The notes under the pieces are model-generated. The model saw only the letters and a program-made list of their open reading frames with translations, made no database searches and was not told where the DNA came from. This document shows, piece by piece, positions 58,086-64,000 of a DNA stretch of 64,000 nt. Location of the stretch: positions 51,826-115,825 of the forward strand of contig JACIWK010000002.1 of the NCBI GenBank assembly GCA_014360985.1. The letters are read 5' to 3'. Numbering within the stretch: the stretch's first letter is position 1; each line of letters begins with the position of its first letter. This stretch comes from Candidatus Bipolaricaulota bacterium (GTDB lineage Bacteria > Bipolaricaulota > Bipolaricaulia > Bipolaricaulales > Bipolaricaulaceae). Position numbers and translations under genes: made by a program.

Positions 58086-59167
58086 ACGATGAGCTCGTCC
58101 TTGGGGAAGGAGGAGAGGACGCGAGCGCCGTCCGCGGTCACGGCGACGAGATCCTCGATCCGGATCCCGAACCGGCCGGGGAAATAGATCCCCGGCTCGA
58201 TCGTGACCACGTTTCCGACGGCGAGCGTGTCTTCGGACGTCGGCCCCACGCCCGGCGCCTCGTGGACCTCCAGTCCCACCCCATGCCCAAGGCCGTGCCC
58301 AAACCGGTCATCGTACCCCGCGTTCGCGATCACATCTCGGGCCGCCCGATCCACATCCTTGCCACTTTTTCCTGCCCGCACTGCCGCGAGGCCAGCGCGG
58401 TTCGCCGCCAGCACGATGCGGTAGATCTCGCGGGCCTCCCCGCCGGGGTCCCCCATCGCCACGACGCGGGTCAGATCCGCACAGTACCCGTCCACTTGAG
58501 CTCCAATGTCGAACAGGACGAGATCCCCGCGCTCGATCTTCCTTTCCCCGGGCCGGTAGTGCGGCATCGCGCTCCCAGGGCCGCTGGCGACGATGAGGTC
58601 GAACGCCACGGCCTCCGCGCCGTGACGGCGGAACCACACCTCGAGGTCGAGCGCTACGTCACGCTCTGTCTGCCCCGGGGCGAGCCGGTCCACGATCCAG
58701 CGCAGGCCCTCGTCGGTGAGCTTAGCGGCCGCGGCAATCCGCTCGATCTCTTCCTCGGCCTTGACCCGCCGCAGATCCTCGACCATCCCCATCTGGGGGA
58801 CGAATTCGATCCCCGGGGCGAGCCGGGCAAGCTCCTGGAACACGTACACGCTTGTGCGGTGGGCTCCGATCCCCACCCGCTTGACCCCGAGCGACCCCAG
58901 CTTGTCGGCGAGCCAAGCCATCCAGCGGGGCTTCGTCTCCTCGATGGGGAGTCCGACGACCTCGTGGCCCGCCTGCTCGGTGTAGCGGGAATCCGTGACG
59001 AACAAGGGCTGCGCGCCGACGATCAGACCGCCCGTCGACCCGCTGAACCCAGTGAGGTAGCGCAGGTTCGCGCCGTCGGAATGCTCCACGTTGATCACCA
59101 GGAACGCATCGAGCCCGCGCTCCCGGGCCCGCCGCCACAGTTCCTCCCGCCGCGCTGCGTAGTCCAT
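58079..59167 (-). CDS. M24-family Xaa-Pro aminopeptidase/dipeptidase
   Basis: YLTGFSGSTGGLIVG; SAMPHYRPGERKIERGDLVLFDIGAQVDGYCADLTRV; GHGLGHGVGLEVHEAPG; TIEPGIYFPGRFGIRIEDLV. Confidence 0.94.
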   Translation of the reverse strand: MDYAARREELWRRARERGLDAFLVINVEHSDGANLRYLTGFSGSTGGLIVGAQPLFVTDSRYTEQAGHEVVGLPIEETKPRWMAWLADKLGSLGVKRVGIGAHRTSVYVFQELARLAPGIEFVPQMGMVEDLRRVKAEEEIERIAAAAKLTDEGLRWIVDRLAPGQTERDVALDLEVWFRRHGAEAVAFDLIVASGPGSAMPHYRPGERKIERGDLVLFDIGAQVDGYCADLTRVVAMGDPGGEAREIYRIVLAANRAGLAAVRAGKSGKDVDRAARDVIANAGYDDRFGHGLGHGVGLEVHEAPGVGPTSEDTLAVGNVVTIEPGIYFPGRFGIRIEDLVAVTADGARVLSSFPKDELIVC

Positions 59168-59280
59168 GTCCCCTCCTCCAGAGTGCCGGGCCGCTCCCAC
59201 GGGCGGCCCGTGCCGGACCATTCTAGAGGAGGCAGGTCATGTGTCCAAGGCCTGCGCGGGCCCGTATAATCCAGCCCGCG

Positions 59281-60282
59281 ATGATGCTGGATGAGCTGCA
59301 GGCACGGTGCGAGGCGGTGCGGCGGGAATGGGCGCAGGCGAGCGCCTCGGCCCGCGACCCGGCAGGGGTGGAGGCCCTGCGGATCAAGTTCCTCGGCCGC
59401 AAGGGTTTCGTCACGACCGCGTTCGCCGCCCTCCGCACCCTTCCGCCCGAGGAGCGGGCCGCGGCCGGACGGCTCCTCAACGCCCTCAAGGGGGAGATCG
59501 CCTCCGCCCTCGAAGCGCTCCAAGCCGAGGCGGAGCGGGAGACGGTAGAAGCGCGTCTTGCCGCGGAGCGGTACGACCTCACCCTCCCCGGGAGCTGGCG
59601 CCCGGTGGGCCGTCTCCACCCTCTGACCCAGGTCCGGCGGGAGATCGAAGACATCTTCATGAAGCTCGGGTTCGACGTGGCAAGCGGGCCGGAACTGGAG
59701 ACGGACTACTACAATTTCGAGGCCCTCGCGATCGGGGCCGATCACCCCGCCCGGGACGAGTGGGACTCGTTCTACATCGCCGATGGCTTACTTCTGCGCA
59801 CGCACACCTCGCCCGTCCAGATCCGGGTCATGAAGTCCCAGCCGCCGCCGGTACGCATCGTGTGCCCAGGGCGCTGCTACCGCCGCGACAACCCCGATGC
59901 GACCCACTCCCCGGTGTTCCACCAGATCGAGCTGTTGTGGGTGGAGAAGGGACTCACCTTCGCCCATTTGAAGTGGATCCTGAGGGAATTCGTCACGGAG
60001 TTCTTCGGCCCGGGGTACGAGATGCGGTTCGCGGCGGACTTCTTCCCGTTCACCGAGCCGTCGGCCCAGGTTCACATCCGCAAACCGCCGGGAGAGTGGT
60101 TGGAGATCATGGGGGCGGGGATGGTGGATCCAGCGGTGCTGGCCGAGGTGGGTTACGACCCAGAGGGGGTCACCGGGTTCGCGTTCGGGCTGGGGGTGGA
60201 GCGGATGGCGATGCTCCGCTGGGGGATCGAGGACATCCGCCTGTTCTTCCAGAACGACATCCGCTTCCTCTCGCAGTTCTAG
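59281..60282 (+). CDS. pheS: Phenylalanyl-tRNA synthetase alpha subunit
   Basis: FLGRKGFVTTAFAALRTLPPEERAAAGRLLNALK; HPARDEWDSFYI; CPGRCYRRDNPDATHSPVFHQIELLWVEKG; FAFGLGVERMAMLRWGIEDIRLFFQNDIRFLSQF. Confidence 0.97.
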   Translation: MMLDELQARCEAVRREWAQASASARDPAGVEALRIKFLGRKGFVTTAFAALRTLPPEERAAAGRLLNALKGEIASALEALQAEAERETVEARLAAERYDLTLPGSWRPVGRLHPLTQVRREIEDIFMKLGFDVASGPELETDYYNFEALAIGADHPARDEWDSFYIADGLLLRTHTSPVQIRVMKSQPPPVRIVCPGRCYRRDNPDATHSPVFHQIELLWVEKGLTFAHLKWILREFVTEFFGPGYEMRFAADFFPFTEPSAQVHIRKPPGEWLEIMGAGMVDPAVLAEVGYDPEGVTGFAFGLGVERMAMLRWGIEDIRLFFQNDIRFLSQF

Positions 60283-60326
60283 ACGACACGGGGTCGGGTA
60301 GGCCAGGCCCCGTCACCTGCCTCTCC

Positions 60327-61100
60327 TCAACGGGCGCCCCAGGTGTGGAACGCGGCCTTCCCTTCCCCGGTGAGGAACGCCCACTGGATGAGGCCCATCC
60401 GATCGCGGTGGAACTCCTCGCCCTGCGCATCGAGCCAAGCGTGGAGCCCATCCCGCACCGCCGCGATCCGATCCGAGGACGGAGCGGCGAGGAGATCGCC
60501 GATCGCGGTGAGGATCCCCTCCGGAACACCAAGGAGCCGCAGCTCCTCCGCCGCCCAGTGGCGGGTCGGGGCCCACGACCCGCAGACGACGGCGAGGAGC
60601 TTCACCAGAGCCACCGCCCCTTCCCCAAGGACGAGCCGCGCCGCGAAGTCGCTCCCCCGGTCGAGGCACTTCGCCGCCCGGCCGAGGGCGAAGACCACCT
60701 CCAAGTAGTGGACCCGGAGCCGGGTCTCCCGGACGTCGGGCGGGAGCAGCGCCAGTCGCGGGAAGAGCGCCGAGAGCTTCCCCTGGGGGTCGTGAAGGAT
60801 CGCTGCGTGCTGAAACGGGTAGTGATCGAGGTCGCGGGGCGATCCCTCCAACCCCAAGAGTTCCCCCCACGGCCGGAGGTAGAACTCGTGGTCCACCCGC
60901 CGCGGGGGGCCCTCCTCGATCGCGAACACGTGCCGCTCCTCGAGCGGAGTCGCCTCGTAGGCGGCGTCGTCGAGCGCGACCTCGATGTCGTCGTCCGAGA
61001 TCCGATCCCGGAACGGCCGGCTCGCCGACCCGACGAGGTAGACCCCAACCACACCTGGCTTTCCCACGTACCGCTCCGCCAGCCCCCGTGCTCGCTCCAT
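60327..61100 (-). CDS. Nucleotidyltransferase-fold protein (DUF4037-like)
   Basis: VYLVGSASRPFRDRISDDDIEVALDD NT motif; ALVKLLAVVCGSWAPTRHWAAEELRLLG. Confidence 0.75.
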   Translation of the reverse strand: MERARGLAERYVGKPGVVGVYLVGSASRPFRDRISDDDIEVALDDAAYEATPLEERHVFAIEEGPPRRVDHEFYLRPWGELLGLEGSPRDLDHYPFQHAAILHDPQGKLSALFPRLALLPPDVRETRLRVHYLEVVFALGRAAKCLDRGSDFAARLVLGEGAVALVKLLAVVCGSWAPTRHWAAEELRLLGVPEGILTAIGDLLAAPSSDRIAAVRDGLHAWLDAQGEEFHRDRMGLIQWAFLTGEGKAAFHTWGAR

Positions 61101-61139
61101 GGGCGGATCCTACCCCAGGGAGCGGGTACGATCCTCCGC

Positions 61140-61800
61140 ATGGACGATCGCGAGGTGGGGAAGTTCTGGGAGGGGAACGCCGAGGCGTGGACGCGCTTGA
61201 CCGGGCTCGACATCGCCCCCACCTTCCTCCGCCACGCCCGGGAGACGGAGGAGCGGGAGCGGTTGGGATCGTCTACGTGGAGGGGGAGCGCCCTGGCGCT
61301 CCCGTTCCCCGACCGGCCGTTCGACTTCGCGGTCGCGTTCCTGAGCCTGATGGACATCCCGGATGTGGAGCGCGCGCTCGCGGAGGTCCACCGGGTCCTC
61401 GTCCCGGGCGGGTTCTTCCAGTTCTCGGTCACGCACCCGTTCCTCGACGTGCCCCACCACCGCAACCTGCGCGGTCCCGACGGGCGGACGTACGCGTACG
61501 AGGTCGGGGGGTACTTCCGCACGCTGGTTGGAGACGTAGCGGAGTGGAGCTTCAGCGCCGCCCCGGCCGAGGCCAAGGCCCCGTTCCCCGAAGTTCAAGA
61601 CCCCGCGGTTCACCCGGGCGGTGAGCGCCTGGCTCAACGCCCTTCTCGACGCGGGGCTTGCGATCGAGCGGCTCGGCGAGCCGTGCCCGAGCGAGGAGAC
61701 CGGGCGCGCCTGCCCCTACGTCCAGGACGCCCAGGTCATCCCCTACTTCCTCCACGTCCGCGTCCGCAAGGCCGCGGAACACGGAGCGCCTCCCCCCAGT
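61140..61800 (+). pseudogene. Class I SAM methyltransferase pseudogene
   Basis: DREVGKFWEGNAEAWTRLTGLDIAPTFLRHARETEERE..GSALALPFPDRPFDFAVAFLSLMDIPDVERALAEVHRVLVPGGFFQFSVTHPFLDVPHHRN, then +1 frame WLNALLDAGLAIERLGEPCPSEETGRACPYVQDAQVIPYFLHVRVRK; SAM motif I region absent. Confidence 0.8.
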
Positions 61801-61823
61801 ACCATTCCCAAGAGGTGATCGTC

Positions 61824-62228
61824 ATGGGACAGGACAACTGGGCATTTTGGATCGTAGCGGCACTTGCCGCGGGGTTGATCGTGACGGGAATCCTCGGGGC
61901 GAAGCCGCCGCTCCGGGTGGTCGACGAGCTCGACCTCACCCGCTACCTCGGGACGTGGTACGCGGTGGCGAGCATCCCGACCCGGTTCGAGCGGAACTGC
62001 GCCCAGGGGACGACCGCCACCTACACCCTCCTCCCGGACGGGCAGATCGACGTCCTCAACGTCTGCTTCACGGCCGATGGGCGACGGATTCTGGCCCAGG
62101 GCCGGGCGTGGGTCCCCGACCCGAAGACCCCCGCCAAGCTCAAGGTGAGCTTCGTGAACGTCCTGGGCCTGCGGTTCTTCCCCGCCGACTACTGGGTGAT
62201 CGACCAGACGATCCATGGCCAACCCTGA
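61824..62228 (+). CDS. Lipocalin (Blc-like), apparently C-terminally truncated
   Basis: N-term TM/signal, DLTRYLGTWYAVASIPTRFERNCAQGTTATYTLLPDGQIDVLNVCF, LKVSFVNVLGLRFFPADYWVIDQ then stop. Confidence 0.8.
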   Translation: MGQDNWAFWIVAALAAGLIVTGILGAKPPLRVVDELDLTRYLGTWYAVASIPTRFERNCAQGTTATYTLLPDGQIDVLNVCFTADGRRILAQGRAWVPDPKTPAKLKVSFVNVLGLRFFPADYWVIDQTIHGQP

Positions 62229-62691
62229 CGCAGGCGCCGGTCGCGCGGGACGGTACGCGCGGATCTACGAACAGCTCGACGGGCTGATCACCGGAAGGTC
62301 CCCCAACCTCACCGCGGCGATGGCGACGATCTGCGCCGTGCTCCACGCGAAGATGCCGCACCATTCCTGGACCGGGTTCTACCTCGCGGCCGGGGACGAG
62401 CTCCACGTGGGACCGTATCAGGGGCCGGTGGCGTGCCAGGTCCTGCGGGATACCGGCGTGTGCATTGCTTGCCTGCGGACCGCCCAGCCTGTGGTCGTGC
62501 CCGATGTTCGACTCTTCCCGGGCCACGTCCCCTGCGATCCCCGCTCCCAGAGCGAGATCGCCCTGCCGGTGATGAAGGAGGAGCGGGTGATGGCGGTGTT
62601 CGACGCCGACTCCCACCGGCCAGCGCAGTTCACCACCGCCGATGTGGAACCCCTGAGGAAGATCCTCTCCCTCCTCGCCCCGTACCTGTGA
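62215..62691 (+). CDS. msrC: GAF-domain free methionine-(R)-sulfoxide reductase
   Basis: HSWTGFYLAAGDELHVGPYQGPVACQVLRDTGVCIACLRTAQPVVVPDVRLFPGHVPCDPRSQSEIALPV. Confidence 0.92.
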   Translation: MANPDAGAGRAGRYARIYEQLDGLITGRSPNLTAAMATICAVLHAKMPHHSWTGFYLAAGDELHVGPYQGPVACQVLRDTGVCIACLRTAQPVVVPDVRLFPGHVPCDPRSQSEIALPVMKEERVMAVFDADSHRPAQFTTADVEPLRKILSLLAPYL

Positions 62692-62780
62692 CACCACGCC
62701 GGTCGCATTTGGGCACGCGTGCCCTCGACGTGTACAATGGAGCTCGCCCACGGGATGAGCGCGTGGGAGAGGAGGAGCCG

Positions 62781-63887
62781 ATGAAGAGAAGCGTCGTGTT
62801 CGTGGTGGGAATGGCGGTGGTGGGGAGCACGTTGAGCGGGATGGGAGCGATCGGGCTGTGCGACTACAAGCCGCCGCTCACCGACCTCGCCAGCGCATGG
62901 CTGTCGGGAACCTACCGTTACTTCGATGCGCCGACGACGGCGGGGGTCGACATCAACGCGGGCCGGGCCACGGTGAACTTCACCCGGCTCTACGATTCAC
63001 CGGGCTTCGGGTACACGCTCACTGGCCTCGGCGAGCTCGCGTTCGCCGACCTCGCCCTCTCCAGTGCGACAGCGAGCGGAGCAGGCACGCTGCGTTACTA
63101 CTTCACCGAGGGGGAGCCCGTGTTCGGGTTCGCCGGCCTCAATGGGGGATATATTCTCGGACAGCCCAAGCCGGCGTTGACGTTGAGCGTGGGGGGTGGC
63201 TACGGGCGGTTCGCCGACGTGACCCCCCTCGCCAAGGCGATGCGGATCCAGACCATGCTCCTTGCCCGCCGAGCGATCACCAGGGCGCTGCCCGATGCCA
63301 CGCTCCTCGCCGTCGCCGAGGAGATCGGCCGGGCGATCGAGTACGCCGAGATCAAGGACCTCGTGGCGGCAGTGGTCGGGCTGATCGAGAACGCGGCCGG
63401 GACGAGCCTCGACCCACGCACCGTGCTCGCTGTGGAGGACGAGATCCTCGCCACAGGAGCGGAGCGGTACTGCGGATGGGCGATCCAGGGCGGCCTCGGC
63501 TACGAGCTCTCCGATCCCTATGGCGGGCCTCAGGATGTCGTGGTGACCATCTCCACGGACGCGGCCTATGCCCCGGGTCCGGATGCCCAGCTCCTCGTCC
63601 GCGCTGTGGTGGAGGGGCCGTTCGACATCGTCAACCACCACACCCTCACCGCCAACCTGTCCTACGAGCAGGGGCTGAGCGCGACTTCGTCCCTCCAGGG
63701 GAGCGTTGCCTACACGCGGGTGAAGCCCCTCAACCTCGATCCCGTGGACTCGGTAGCGGTGGCCGTGCAGGTCACGTTCTCCCTCGGACGGGCCACCGTC
63801 GGGGTCAGCCTCGGGCTGAGCAAAGCCCCCGGCGAGGCGGAGTGGGCCAAGGACCTGAGCATCTCGTTCGCGATGAAGCTCCTCTAA
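62781..63887 (+). CDS. Secreted / outer-membrane-type beta-rich protein of unknown function
   Basis: Signal peptide (VVFVVGMAVVGSTLSGMGA); alternating Gly/aromatic strands in the N and C thirds; GGAGGAG SD. Confidence 0.6.
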   Translation: MKRSVVFVVGMAVVGSTLSGMGAIGLCDYKPPLTDLASAWLSGTYRYFDAPTTAGVDINAGRATVNFTRLYDSPGFGYTLTGLGELAFADLALSSATASGAGTLRYYFTEGEPVFGFAGLNGGYILGQPKPALTLSVGGGYGRFADVTPLAKAMRIQTMLLARRAITRALPDATLLAVAEEIGRAIEYAEIKDLVAAVVGLIENAAGTSLDPRTVLAVEDEILATGAERYCGWAIQGGLGYELSDPYGGPQDVVVTISTDAAYAPGPDAQLLVRAVVEGPFDIVNHHTLTANLSYEQGLSATSSLQGSVAYTRVKPLNLDPVDSVAVAVQVTFSLGRATVGVSLGLSKAPGEAEWAKDLSISFAMKLL

Positions 63888-63908
63888 CGAACGGATGGGA
63901 TCTCCGGA

Positions 63909-63932
63909 GGGCGCCGTCCCCGGACGGCGCCC
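63909..63932 (+). terminator. Rho-independent-type terminator hairpin
   Basis: GGGCGCCGTCC-cc-GGACGGCGCCC perfect 11-bp stem followed by TTGTCT, 22 nt after the stop codon. Confidence 0.75.
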
Positions 63933-64000
63933 TTGTCTCGAGGCTGGGCTAGGTTATGGAGCGACCAGAACCCGGGACACCTCCAACCCCGGTTCGACCC

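Noticed and set aside
59307-62228. 973-aa ORF on the plus strand
   Set aside because: Out-of-frame reading of pheS plus antisense of the nucleotidyltransferase gene, then the methyltransferase remnant and lipocalin; long only because stops are rare at this GC content

Overview
GC-rich bacterial chromosomal window, densely coding, with many overlapping start/stop codons. Gene content and order (bifurcating-type [NiFe] hydrogenase, branched-polyamine genes) suggest a deep-branching thermophilic or anaerobic lineage, possibly Bipolaricaulota/Acetothermia; this is a low-confidence inference. Five blocks stand out. (1) 0-10 kb is a housekeeping run: pdxT, gap, comF-like, MBL hydrolase, dnaG, rpoD, miaA, nnr, tatD, radC, cNMP-binding protein. 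(2) A ~20 kb catabolic island begins beside tRNA-Ile(GAT) at 10.45 kb and ends at ~30.64 kb. It holds an XRE-cupin regulator, two paralogous HyuA/HyuB (ATP-dependent hydantoinase/oxoprolinase) pairs, DUF3830, an M24 Xaa-Pro peptidase, a five-gene Dpp/Opp ABC importer, a TatD-like hydrolase, and a glycyl radical enzyme (HypD-like) with its activase. (3) 30.6-40.6 kb is mixed, including ahcY, a patatin, a DUF4015 glycoside hydrolase-like protein, apgM, a decayed SBP gene, and a 59-aa ferredoxin missing from the ORF track. (4) 40.6-50.8 kb carries a [NiFe] hydrogenase of Hox/HydABCSL type with duplicated NuoE/NuoF modules, attached to a DRTGG/HATPase/PHP regulatory module. (5) 53-58 kb is a compact polyamine cluster (PvlArgDC, DHS-like, SpeD, SpeE, SpeB, BpsA). 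Several genes have a -10-like hexamer 6-11 nt upstream of the start codon and no Shine-Dalgarno, suggesting leaderless transcripts. All calls are by eye from sequence and recalled family motifs; no searches were run.
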